From contig CAMWYX010000001.1 in NCBI GenBank assembly GCA_947178575.1, forward strand, positions 1-64,000: a stretch of 64,000 nucleotides of DNA, read 5' to 3'. The stretch comes from an uncultured Ruminococcus sp. GTDB taxonomy: Bacteria > Bacillota > Clostridia > Oscillospirales > Ruminococcaceae. Under the pieces are notes generated by a model. That model saw only the letters and a program-made list of their open reading frames with translations. It was not told the origin of the DNA and did not search any database. Shown piece after piece: positions 42,837 to 50,949 of this stretch; position 1 is the stretch's first letter, and each line of letters opens with the position of its first letter. Position numbers and translations under genes: made by a program.

Positions 42837-43436
42837 ATGATAAAGATAAAGGAAGCAGTAATAGTTGAGGGAAAATACGATAAAATAAGACTTTCCGGAA
42901 TTATCGACGGCGTTATAATTGTAACAAACGGGTTCAGGATATTCAAGGATACGGAAAAATTACAGCTGATACGTTATTATGCGGAAAAAACGGGTATAAT
43001 AATACTGACCGATTCGGACAGTGCAGGGAGAAAAATCCGGGGATATATAAAGGGAGCTGTAAAAAACGGAAGTGTAAAGAACGTGCATATTCCCGATATT
43101 TTCGGCAAGGAAAGACGTAAGGAAAAACCGTCCGCCGAGGGAAAGCTTGGAGTTGAGGGAATAGATTCGGATATAATTCTTGAGGCATTTAAAAAAGCCG
43201 GAATAACTGCATCTCAGCGGAATATTCCGCCGGATATAACAAATCTTACAATGTTTGAGACCGGTCTCAGTGGCAGACAGAACAGCTCGGAGCTCAGAAA
43301 ACGGCTTCAGAAAAAACTCGGGCTTCCGTCTCTCATGTCGGCTTCCGCACTTCTTGAAGTTCTCAATACTATGATGACAGCGGAGGAACTTGCGGAATGC
43401 GTACATCAGCTACAGGGGGACGGCAATGATATATAG
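42837..43436 (+). CDS. rnmV: Ribonuclease M5 (Toprim)
   Basis: This 199-residue nuclease matures 5S rRNA precursor together with L18. The Toprim motifs are VEGKYDK near the start and LTDSDSAGRKIR, and the C-terminal domain is complete. An in-frame ATG at 42822 is less likely, because AGGTGA (42826-42831) is five bases before ATG 42837 and the MIKIKEA start matches relatives. It overlaps the next gene by 11 bases. Confidence 0.92.
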   Translation: MIKIKEAVIVEGKYDKIRLSGIIDGVIIVTNGFRIFKDTEKLQLIRYYAEKTGIIILTDSDSAGRKIRGYIKGAVKNGSVKNVHIPDIFGKERRKEKPSAEGKLGVEGIDSDIILEAFKKAGITASQRNIPPDITNLTMFETGLSGRQNSSELRKRLQKKLGLPSLMSASALLEVLNTMMTAEELAECVHQLQGDGNDI

Positions 43437-44808
43437 CAGTCTTGGATTTATATATTTATTTTTTCCGGCATCGCTTATAATCTATTATGCCGTTCCGAGG
43501 AAAGCAAAAGATATTGTGCTTTTTTTAATGAGCTGTGTATTTACCGGACTTATGGGATTGAAAATTCTTGCGTTTACTGCGTTATATATAGCGGTAAATT
43601 ATATTGCTGCACATCTTACATATCGTATGGCGGTGGTTAAGAGGAGACAACTCCGGCTGATACCGTGCAGTATCGGAATATTTTTTGATATTCTTATGAT
43701 TTTTGGTTTCAGGTCGGAATATTTTTCATTTATAACTGCACCTCTTAATCTTCCTGACGGTGTTTTTCCGATTGGAATATCGTTCTTTACTTTATCGGCG
43801 GTGGGATACCTTATGGAAATATACCGTGGAGAAGTAAAGGCGGATATGAATATAGTACGTTTTTCACTGTATCTTATTATGTTTCCGAGGCTTATATTCG
43901 GTTCTTTGATGAGTTACAGCGTGTTTGTATCGGCATTGAGACGACGGCGTATGAATATTATGGAAATAGGCAGAGGGCTTTCACTCTTTGTCAAGGGACT
44001 TGGAAAAAAAGTAATAGCTGCTGATTCTCTTTACGCTCTGTACAGTGCAGTTGTCAGCACAGATACAGGAAATCTTTCATTGGTATCGGCATGGCTTGGT
44101 GTAATATCATATGTACTTTGTCTTTATTTTACGATGTCCGGATTTTCAGATATGAGTACAGGGCTTTGCAGATGTTTCGGATTCAGATTTCCGGGTGGGT
44201 TCAATTATCCGATGTTCAGCGGAAAGATACGTTTTTTTGCGGCAAAATGGCAGGTTCAGGCGGTTCAGTGGTTCAGACGGAATATCACCCGTCCGCTGAC
44301 TGTTCTTATTGATAATCCGAGACTGAACAAGATTATATTTATTTTAGTATGGGCAATAGGCGGATTCTGGTATGGATTTTCAGTCGGAAGCATGATATTC
44401 GGTTTTCTTATGGGAACGGCGATTATAATTGAAAACAGGTTCAGAAATCTGAAATTCATGAAATCCAACGGAATACTTTACACATCTTTTGCTGTCATGC
44501 TTATGTCGGTATTTCTTATGTCGGACGAAATATCAGATGCTTTCCGCTATTTATGGGCAATGGTCGGCGGAAACGGTACAATTGCCGATTCGCTTGCCGC
44601 ATATTTTGCAAGATATTATATAGTAGTGCTTCTGGCAGCCGTGTATGCTTCAACGGATTTGTTCAAGAATATGGTTGTAAGAGTTGAAAACAGCCGGTTC
44701 AGATGGGCAGTTTATGTATTTTCTCCGGCGGTATCGCTTCTTCTTCTGATGATATGTACTGCAATGATGTCATATTCCGGAAGTTCGGGAATACTTCTGT
44801 TGATGTAA
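43426..44808 (+). CDS. MBOAT-family membrane protein without the catalytic histidines
   Basis: This 460-residue multi-pass protein has the AlgI/DltB-type MBOAT organisation: SCVFTGLMGLKIL near the start, FPIGISFFTLSAVGYLMEIYRG, and FNYPMFSG. In active AlgI-like O-acyltransferases the next motif is WHISL and the active-site motif is GLWHG. Here they read WQVQA (Gln276) and GFWYG (Tyr316), so both histidines are lost. GGGGGA before ATG 43426 fixes the start over the longer frame from 43390. The next gene encodes a DHHW-type partner that is degenerate in the same way. Acyl transfer by the known mechanism is unlikely. Confidence 0.82.
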   Translation: MIYSSLGFIYLFFPASLIIYYAVPRKAKDIVLFLMSCVFTGLMGLKILAFTALYIAVNYIAAHLTYRMAVVKRRQLRLIPCSIGIFFDILMIFGFRSEYFSFITAPLNLPDGVFPIGISFFTLSAVGYLMEIYRGEVKADMNIVRFSLYLIMFPRLIFGSLMSYSVFVSALRRRRMNIMEIGRGLSLFVKGLGKKVIAADSLYALYSAVVSTDTGNLSLVSAWLGVISYVLCLYFTMSGFSDMSTGLCRCFGFRFPGGFNYPMFSGKIRFFAAKWQVQAVQWFRRNITRPLTVLIDNPRLNKIIFILVWAIGGFWYGFSVGSMIFGFLMGTAIIIENRFRNLKFMKSNGILYTSFAVMLMSVFLMSDEISDAFRYLWAMVGGNGTIADSLAAYFARYYIVVLLAAVYASTDLFKNMVVRVENSRFRWAVYVFSPAVSLLLLMICTAMMSYSGSSGILLLM

Positions 44809-44821
44809 GTGAGGTAGCAAA

Positions 44822-45904
44822 ATGAAATTATCAAAAAAAATAACCGCCGGAATACTGATAATATTCATAGTGATGATGCCGGTGATTATGATACTGAAAA
44901 AATCTTTCAGGTTTCCGGAAGTCAGTCTGAAAGGTCTTTCCGACGGAAGTTTTGTACATGAATTTGAAGAACTTTTTGCAGACGGATTTTCATGGCGCAG
45001 TATGTGGGTATCGGCAAGTGCAGAGATAAATTCATGCATCGGAGAACCGATAATCAACGGCGTATACATCACGGACAGTAGACTTATTGATACAGGTTCA
45101 GCCGTTCAGTTTGACGCAGAAAAAACCGCCGGTATTGTGAACAGTTTTTCGGAAAAATGCACCGGAGCGGTTTATTTTGCTGCAATTCCTACATCAGCCG
45201 GAATATATCGGGATATTCTTCCGGAATATATGTCCGGAACTACAGAAAAACAGAAAGCCGATATTCTGTATGAAAAACTCAATACCGACATACGAAAGAT
45301 AGACGCATACAGCATACTTAAAATGCTTAGTGACAGTTATATATATTACCGTACCGATACAAAATGGACTTGTTACGGGGCGTATTGCGTTTATCGGACT
45401 GTTGTCCAGAAACTCGGATTCATGCCGGTATCGTATGATAAATATACAATACGTCACATGACTGACGGCTACAGGGGAAATCTTTACAGCAGAACACAGT
45501 ACACAGAATCAAAATCAGACCAGCTTGATATATATGAATATAACGACGGAACAGAAACCACAAGCTGTACTGTATATGACAATCACGGAGGAAAGTATAA
45601 ATGTGAACTCTATAATACAGATGCAGTCGAAACTGATAATATGTATGACCTGTATCTGTACAGCGGACAACCGCTCGTAAAAATAAATACAACAGTGAAC
45701 AATGACCGTCATCTCCTTGTTATAGGTGATGAATTTGTGCTGAATTTTGTACCTTTTCTTACAAAGCATTACAGCGAAATATCTGTGCTTTTCCCTGAAT
45801 ATATGGAAAAGGAAACAGATTATTTTGTTGATACAGACAAATATGAACAGACGCTCATACTTCTTGGCATGGATAAAATGAATATACTGGAGATGATTAA
45901 GTAA
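44822..45904 (+). CDS. DHHW-family (AlgX/SGNH-like) exported protein without catalytic residues
   Basis: This 360-residue protein has an N-terminal membrane anchor (about 8-25) and an exported domain of the DHHW type. That domain normally works with an MBOAT protein to acylate a surface polymer. The name-giving motif TDHHW reads TDTKW (178-182), and the serine motif GDS reads GDE (302-304) in LLVIGDEF. Ser, His and His are therefore all missing while the surrounding framework (NFVPFLTKHYSEI) is kept. The gene is 13 bases after the MBOAT gene with a GTGAGG ribosome binding site. Confidence 0.75.
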   Translation: MKLSKKITAGILIIFIVMMPVIMILKKSFRFPEVSLKGLSDGSFVHEFEELFADGFSWRSMWVSASAEINSCIGEPIINGVYITDSRLIDTGSAVQFDAEKTAGIVNSFSEKCTGAVYFAAIPTSAGIYRDILPEYMSGTTEKQKADILYEKLNTDIRKIDAYSILKMLSDSYIYYRTDTKWTCYGAYCVYRTVVQKLGFMPVSYDKYTIRHMTDGYRGNLYSRTQYTESKSDQLDIYEYNDGTETTSCTVYDNHGGKYKCELYNTDAVETDNMYDLYLYSGQPLVKINTTVNNDRHLLVIGDEFVLNFVPFLTKHYSEISVLFPEYMEKETDYFVDTDKYEQTLILLGMDKMNILEMIK

Positions 45905-45906
45905 TT

Positions 45907-46677
45907 ATGAAAGCTTTGATAACAGGTGCGACATCGGGAATAGGAATGAGTATAGCAAAAAACCTCCGGAAAAGAGGCTGGGAACTGATACTCACCGGCA
46001 GAAATGAGAAAGTTCTGAAGCATATGCAGAAAGTTTTCGGCGGTACGGAAATAATTACCGCTGACCTTTCGGTTAAATCTGATGTGTTCAGGGTGTATGA
46101 TTTCTGTAAAGATAAAAATATTGATATGCTCGTGAATAATGCCGGATACGGAATATTCGGAAGATTTGACGAAACCAATCTCAATGACGAAATAGATATG
46201 ATAAATGTGAATATCACGGCGGTTCACATATTGATGAAATTGTTTCTGCGTGATTTCAGATACCGGAATTACGGAATAATACTCAACGTGGCATCATTGG
46301 CAGGATTTCTGACAGGACCGCTTATGTCGTCATACTATGCATCAAAGAATTATGTTGTACGTCTTTCAATTGCGGTTGCGGAGGAACTCCGGCGTGAAAA
46401 ATCAGATGTTAAGATTACGGTTCTGTGTCCCGGACCTGTCAGCACCAATTTCAACAGCCGTGCAGGTGTAACGTTCAGCGTGAAGCCTTTATCGGCGGAT
46501 TATGTGGCTGATTATGCCGTCAGAAAGGCTCTTTCAGGACAACTTATTGCAGTTCCCGGATTGATGATGAAAGCCGGAGTTGCTCTGTCGGGATTTGTTC
46601 CGCACCGGATTCTGGCAATGCTTGTGTATGGAATCCAGAAACGCAAGGAATCCGCCGACGGTACGGAAAAAATATGA
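45907..46677 (+). CDS. Short-chain dehydrogenase/reductase
   Basis: This 256-residue classical SDR has the cofactor motif TGATSGIG, NNAG, a catalytic Ser in NVASLAG and YxxxK as YYASK. Arg at the second strand (TGRN) hints at NADP preference. The substrate is unknown. The C-terminal hydrophobic stretch suggests membrane association. Two bases after the DHHW-like gene and overlapping the next membrane-protein gene by ATGA, so it probably belongs to the same envelope-related operon. Confidence 0.87.
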   Translation: MKALITGATSGIGMSIAKNLRKRGWELILTGRNEKVLKHMQKVFGGTEIITADLSVKSDVFRVYDFCKDKNIDMLVNNAGYGIFGRFDETNLNDEIDMINVNITAVHILMKLFLRDFRYRNYGIILNVASLAGFLTGPLMSSYYASKNYVVRLSIAVAEELRREKSDVKITVLCPGPVSTNFNSRAGVTFSVKPLSADYVADYAVRKALSGQLIAVPGLMMKAGVALSGFVPHRILAMLVYGIQKRKESADGTEKI

Positions 46678-47219
46678 AAAACATAAGTTATAGGGTTGCT
46701 CTCGGCGGAATAGTATCCGCATTGTGTCTGCTTTGTATGTTTCTCGCCGGAATAATGCCGTTGTTTTATCTTCTTCTTCCGATGGCTGCGGGAGTTTTGC
46801 TGATGATAATAGCGGAGGAAGTAAGTCTCAGCTGGGCTTGGCTGACATACGCATCGGTTAGTCTGCTGTCGCTTTTCATCACGGCTGATAAGGAATCGGC
46901 TCTCATATTTATAATGCTTTTCGGGCATTATCCGATATTACGGATTTATCTCGGCAGACTTAAACCGCACGGACTGCGGAATCTGATAAAAACAGCGGTA
47001 TTCAATTTATGTGCAGTCAGCTTTTTTTATGTGACTACGTTTGTATTCGGAATAGACCAGATGATGGACGATATGGGCGATTACGGAAAATACGGTGCAA
47101 TTGTTTTTCTTATATTTGCAAATGTGATATTCGTGCTGTATGACTTCAATCTTGGTGCGACGTATGTTTTATATATAAAAAAGCTCATGCCACGACTTTT
47201 AAGGAAAAGGCGGCAGTAA
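46674..47219 (+). CDS. Uncharacterised integral membrane protein
   Basis: This 181-residue very hydrophobic protein has about five or six membrane segments and a basic C-terminus (RLLRKRRQ). I do not recognise a family with confidence. The size and helix pattern are reminiscent of small substrate-binding membrane components, but no motif supports that. Coupled to the SDR gene by an ATGA overlap and followed two bases later by the GTPase-nuclease fusion. Confidence 0.7.
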   Translation: MKNISYRVALGGIVSALCLLCMFLAGIMPLFYLLLPMAAGVLLMIIAEEVSLSWAWLTYASVSLLSLFITADKESALIFIMLFGHYPILRIYLGRLKPHGLRNLIKTAVFNLCAVSFFYVTTFVFGIDQMMDDMGDYGKYGAIVFLIFANVIFVLYDFNLGATYVLYIKKLMPRLLRKRRQ

Positions 47220-47221
47220 TC

Positions 47222-49774
47222 ATGAAAAATATAACATTGGGAATTACTGCTCATGTCGATTCCGGAAAAACAACTCTTGCAGAGGCAATGCTGTACGAAT
47301 GCGGTGAAATCCGGAAACTCGGCAGAGTAGACAGCGGAAATTCATTTCTTGATACCGATTCGATAGAGCGTGACAGGGGAATAACCATATTTTCAAGCAG
47401 AGCAGAAATAAACAGCGGAAACACACATATAACATTGCTTGATACTCCTGGTCATGTGGATTTTTCCGCCGAAACCGAAAGAACAATGCAGATTTTAGAT
47501 TATGCTGTTCTCGTAATAAGCGGAACTGACGGAGTTCAGAGCCATACATCAACATTGTGGAAACTTCTGAGAAAATATGAAGTTCCGGTTTTTATATTTG
47601 TGAATAAAATGGATTTGCTCACAGCTGACAGAAATGCAGTTCTTGAACGGCTCAGACAGAAACTTTCGGACAGATGCACCGATTTTTCGGATAATGAGGA
47701 AATATACGAAAATTCAGCGTCATGTGACGAAGAACTCATGGAAATTTATCTTGAACACGGCGGACTGACCGATTCCGAAATTAAAAAAGCCGTTTCGGAA
47801 CGGAGAATCTTCCCGTGTATGTTCGGCTCTGCTCTCAAAATGAACGGTATATCCGAATTTCTTTCTGTTATTGACAGGTTCACAGACGAGCCGGAACGAT
47901 ATGAGAAGTTCGGAGCTAAAGTATATAAAATATCCTATGACAGCAAAGGCACACGTCTTACTCATCTTAAAGTAATGGGCGGAGAACTGAAAGTCCGGAG
48001 CGAAATTAAATATACTGATTCAGACGGCAGGGAAATCACCGGAAAAGTAAGTTCTGTGCGTTTCTGTTCCGGCGGGAAGTTCCGCACCGCCGAATCTGCA
48101 AAGGCAGGGGAAGTCTGTGCGGTTACAGGTCTTGACGGGACATATTCCGGTCAGGGAATCGGCTGTATCAGGAACTCCGACAGAGCAGTTCTCGAACCGG
48201 TAATGACATACTGTATTAATCTTCCGCCTGAAAAGAATGTTTTTGAAGCTCTTAAAGATATGCGGAAGCTCGAAGATACAGAACCACAGCTCCATATTGT
48301 CTGGAATGAGGAACTGAGAAAAATATATGTTCAGCTTATGGGTGCGGTTCAGATTGAAGTATTGTCACGCATAATATCGGAACAATATGGATATGACGTG
48401 ACATTCGGGAGCGGTTCGGCAACGTATAAGGAAACGATTTCTGGAATCGCCGAGGGTGTGGGTCACTATGAACCATTGCGCCACTATGCGGAAGTTCATC
48501 TGATACTTGAACCTCTCCCACGAAACAGCGGACTTGTATTTGATACGTCCGTACCGGAAGACGTTCTTGACCGTAACTGGCAGAGGCTCATACTTACGCA
48601 TTTAGAGGAAAAAACACACAGAGGAGTTCTGACCGGTTCGCCTGTAACCGATATGAAAATAACACTTGTCGCCGGAAAAGCACATCTGAAGCATACGGAG
48701 GGCGGTGATTTCCGTCAGGCAACTTATCGGGCTGTACGTCACGGTCTGAGAAATGCGGAAAGTATACTTCTTGAACCATATTACGAATATGAAATTGAAA
48801 TCCCGTCGGAATATACAGGGCGTGCAATTGCCGATTTACAGCATATGTCGGCGGAATTTGATTCACCCGAAATTGTCGGGGAATCGGCAGTTATCAGGGG
48901 AAATGCTCCTGTTTCGGAACTCAATGACTATCAGTCGGAGATAATCGGCTACACACACGGAAAAGGACGGATTTCGTGCATAAACTGCGGTTATCGGGAA
49001 TGCCACAATTCAGATGAAGTGATAGCTTCCATAGGTTACAACTGTGACAGCGATATTGAAAATACTGCGGATTCGATATTCTGTAGTCACGGAGCAGGGG
49101 TTAATATAAAATGGAATGAAGTATACAGTTATATGCATATTCCGAGCTGTCTCGCTCCGGAGAAAAATAATCCGGAAACCAGAGAACCGTCACGCCGGAA
49201 TAATTCCGGAGAAGTTTCGGAAGAAGAACTGATGGAAATTTTCGAGCGTACATACGGAAAAATCAAAAAAGAACAGAACCCACGCAGAACATTTAAAACC
49301 GTAAAAGAACCGAAAGACTATTCAAAGCCGGTCAGTCTCCCAAAATATGAGGGGGCGGATTATCTTCTGGTTGACGGATATAATATTATATTTGCGTGGG
49401 ACGAACTGAAAAAAATCGCCTCCGAGAATCTTGATTCCGCAAGAGCAGAACTGATAAATATGATGTGCAGTTATCAGGGTTGTACCGGATATGAAATAAT
49501 AGTCGTATTTGATGCGTACAGAGTAAAGGGCAGACACCGTGATGTTGAAAAATATTACAATATCAGCGTGGTATATACAGGCGAATCCGAAACCGCCGAC
49601 AGCTATATTGAACGTGTTACCCATGAACTTTCAAAAACTCATCGTGTGCGTGTTGCCACATCAGACGGACCGGAACAGATGATAATTTTCGGTAACGGTG
49701 CTATGAGAGTTTCGGCATCAGAACTGAAAAAACGTCTTGACGATGCTGACAGGGAAATGAAAAAATATATATGA
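47222..49774 (+). CDS. TetM-like ribosomal-protection GTPase fused to a YacP/Rae1-type NYN nuclease
   Basis: This 850-residue fusion has two parts. Residues 1 to about 640 are an EF-G/TetM-like GTPase with G1 AHVDSGKTT, G2 RGITI, G3 DTPGHVD, G4 NKMD and a TetM-type C-terminus (GRISCINCGYRECHN, FCSHGAGVNIKW). After a charged linker (about 645-705), residues 707-850 are an NYN domain starting ADYLLVDGYNIIFAW. Its acidic positions VDGYN, FDAY, TADSY and TSDGPEQ are retained. Free-standing YacP (Rae1) of Bacillus cuts mRNA in the ribosomal A site, the site TetM-like factors also enter. Tetracycline resistance is not implied. A ribosome-rescue or quality-control role is inference. Confidence 0.9.
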   Translation: MKNITLGITAHVDSGKTTLAEAMLYECGEIRKLGRVDSGNSFLDTDSIERDRGITIFSSRAEINSGNTHITLLDTPGHVDFSAETERTMQILDYAVLVISGTDGVQSHTSTLWKLLRKYEVPVFIFVNKMDLLTADRNAVLERLRQKLSDRCTDFSDNEEIYENSASCDEELMEIYLEHGGLTDSEIKKAVSERRIFPCMFGSALKMNGISEFLSVIDRFTDEPERYEKFGAKVYKISYDSKGTRLTHLKVMGGELKVRSEIKYTDSDGREITGKVSSVRFCSGGKFRTAESAKAGEVCAVTGLDGTYSGQGIGCIRNSDRAVLEPVMTYCINLPPEKNVFEALKDMRKLEDTEPQLHIVWNEELRKIYVQLMGAVQIEVLSRIISEQYGYDVTFGSGSATYKETISGIAEGVGHYEPLRHYAEVHLILEPLPRNSGLVFDTSVPEDVLDRNWQRLILTHLEEKTHRGVLTGSPVTDMKITLVAGKAHLKHTEGGDFRQATYRAVRHGLRNAESILLEPYYEYEIEIPSEYTGRAIADLQHMSAEFDSPEIVGESAVIRGNAPVSELNDYQSEIIGYTHGKGRISCINCGYRECHNSDEVIASIGYNCDSDIENTADSIFCSHGAGVNIKWNEVYSYMHIPSCLAPEKNNPETREPSRRNNSGEVSEEELMEIFERTYGKIKKEQNPRRTFKTVKEPKDYSKPVSLPKYEGADYLLVDGYNIIFAWDELKKIASENLDSARAELINMMCSYQGCTGYEIIVVFDAYRVKGRHRDVEKYYNISVVYTGESETADSYIERVTHELSKTHRVRVATSDGPEQMIIFGNGAMRVSASELKKRLDDADREMKKYI

Positions 49775-49787
49775 TATTTCATGTCTG

Positions 49788-49896
49788 CAACCGGAATATC
49801 GCAGAAAGCAACCGCCGGTTGACAAATTGTAAAGTCCGGTTGATTGAAATACAGCGAAGTTTATGGTAGAATGAGTACAGTAAAAAATTCAACCGG
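49788..49896. promoter_or_regulatory. Cluster of CAACCGG/CCGGTTG half-sites around the HTH-gene promoter
   Basis: Copies are CAACCGG at 49788-49794, the abutting pair CAACCG-CCGGTTG at 49809-49821, CCGGTTG at 49836-49842 (against the -35), and CAACCGG at 49890-49896 over the ribosome binding site. The arrangement suggests an autoregulatory operator for the HTH protein encoded next. Confidence 0.5.
49844..49872 (+). promoter_or_regulatory. Probable promoter of the HTH regulator gene
   Basis: TTGAAA -35 (49844-49849), 17-base spacer, TAGAAT -10 (49867-49872) with an upstream TG (extended -10). The leader to ATG 49908 is short. Confidence 0.62.
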
Positions 49897-49907
49897 AGGT
49901 ACTTTTT

Positions 49908-50408
49908 ATGATACTCGCAGACAAGATTATTGAACTCAGGAAAAAAGCCGGAATGTCTCAGGACGAATTTGCGGAACAGATGAACGTCAGCCGTCAGTCC
50001 GTATCGAAGTGGGAGGGTGCGCAGTCCGTTCCCGACCTCAGTAAGATACTTAAGATGTCGGAAATTTTCGGCGTATCGACCGACTACTTATTAAAGGACG
50101 ATTTTGAGAAAACTTCTCCGGAAGTTTCCGGAATCGTCTCCGACAGCGAACCTCTCCGTCAGGTATCTATGGAGGAAGCCAATCAGTTTCTTGAAGTAAA
50201 CAGACGGTCGGCGTTCAAAACGGCTCTGGGTGTTGCACTCTGTATATTGTCTCCTGTTCCTATTACTGTTTTTTCTGAATTATCGGTCATACTTTCAAAT
50301 ACTTTGGGAACTGTTTTTCTGTTTATTATGGTTGCCGTAGCGGTGGGACTTTTTATTTCGGCAGGTGCGGAAAAAAGCCTTTCGGCTATCTTACAAAAGA
50401 GGGTATAG
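49908..50408 (+). CDS. XRE-family HTH regulator with membrane domain, N-terminal part (frameshifted)
   Basis: This 166-residue product has an N-terminal helix-turn-helix (LRKKAGMSQDEFAEQMNVSR, residues about 10-29) and two hydrophobic segments starting near residue 105. The frame leaves its family pattern after an A6 run (50371-50376) and stops at 50408. In the -1 frame the sequence continues FGYLTKEGIDTAYGVDGML into the next reading frame. The intact protein would have about 320 residues, the length usual for this HTH-membrane family. The fault could be a real mutation, a sequencing error or slippage. CGGAGG ribosome binding site. Confidence 0.8.
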   Translation: MILADKIIELRKKAGMSQDEFAEQMNVSRQSVSKWEGAQSVPDLSKILKMSEIFGVSTDYLLKDDFEKTSPEVSGIVSDSEPLRQVSMEEANQFLEVNRRSAFKTALGVALCILSPVPITVFSELSVILSNTLGTVFLFIMVAVAVGLFISAGAEKSLSAILQKRV

Positions 50409-50431
50409 ACACGGCATACGGCGTTGATGGA

Positions 50432-50872
50432 ATGTTAAAAGAAAAGAAGTCCAGATTTTCGCCTGTTCACACAAAAGATTTAATTATAGGCACTGCAATT
50501 TGTATACTTTCGCCTGTGCCCTTATCTTTAATAGGTGTAATATTTTCTGAAGACGATTTTCTGAACTGTATGGGTGCAGGATTGTTACTTATAATTGTAG
50601 CTGTCGGCATATTTTTAATTGTAAAATCATCTTTGATTAAAAACGGATTTTCAAAAATGCTTGAAGAAGATAAATTTTCACGTGAAAGAAAATTGAAAGA
50701 AAAACAGCATATCGGCGGAATTACCGGAAGTTACTGGCTTATCGTGCTGGCAGGATTTTTTGCATACAGCTTTATAACATCTGACTGGGGAAGAAGCTGG
50801 ATTGCATTTCCGGTTGCCGCACTTCTTACGCCTATAGTGTATCAGATAGAAAAGCATATCAAATCAAAATAA
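50432..50872 (+). CDS. C-terminal membrane part of the same frameshifted HTH protein
   Basis: This 146-residue frame has four hydrophobic segments (AICILSPVPLSLIGVIF, a second near 45-65, then GSYWLIVLAGFFAY and a terminal pair). It repeats the ALCILSPVP-type motif of the upstream part, as full-length relatives do. ATG 50432 lacks a clear ribosome binding site, and the family-like reading continues upstream in this frame to about 50376. It is most likely not an independent gene but the second half of the protein from 49908. Confidence 0.6.
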   Translation: MLKEKKSRFSPVHTKDLIIGTAICILSPVPLSLIGVIFSEDDFLNCMGAGLLLIIVAVGIFLIVKSSLIKNGFSKMLEEDKFSRERKLKEKQHIGGITGSYWLIVLAGFFAYSFITSDWGRSWIAFPVAALLTPIVYQIEKHIKSK

Positions 50873-50893
50873 TTAATTTTTCGGTTATATAAG

Positions 50894-50929
50894 AAAAGCC
50901 CTGATTCTGTCGAAAGAATCAGGGCTTTT
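50894..50929. terminator. Bidirectional terminator between the HTH gene and the oad operon
   Basis: A perfect 15-bp stem (50894-50908 with 50915-50929, core GCCCTGATTCT) with a 6-base loop has A and T runs on either side. It serves the two convergent transcription units. Confidence 0.9.
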
Positions 50930-50949
50930 GATATGTTTATCAGAATTTA

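Noticed and set aside
47222-49774. Tetracycline resistance gene (tetM/tetO type)
   Set aside because: The GTPase part is only TetM-like, sits in a chromosomal operon without mobile-element signs, and is fused to a nuclease domain. Resistance cannot be claimed from sequence.
49819-49824. TTGACA as the -35 of the HTH gene
   Set aside because: No acceptable -10 lies 16-18 bases downstream. TTGAAA at 49844 with TAGAAT at 49867 fits better.
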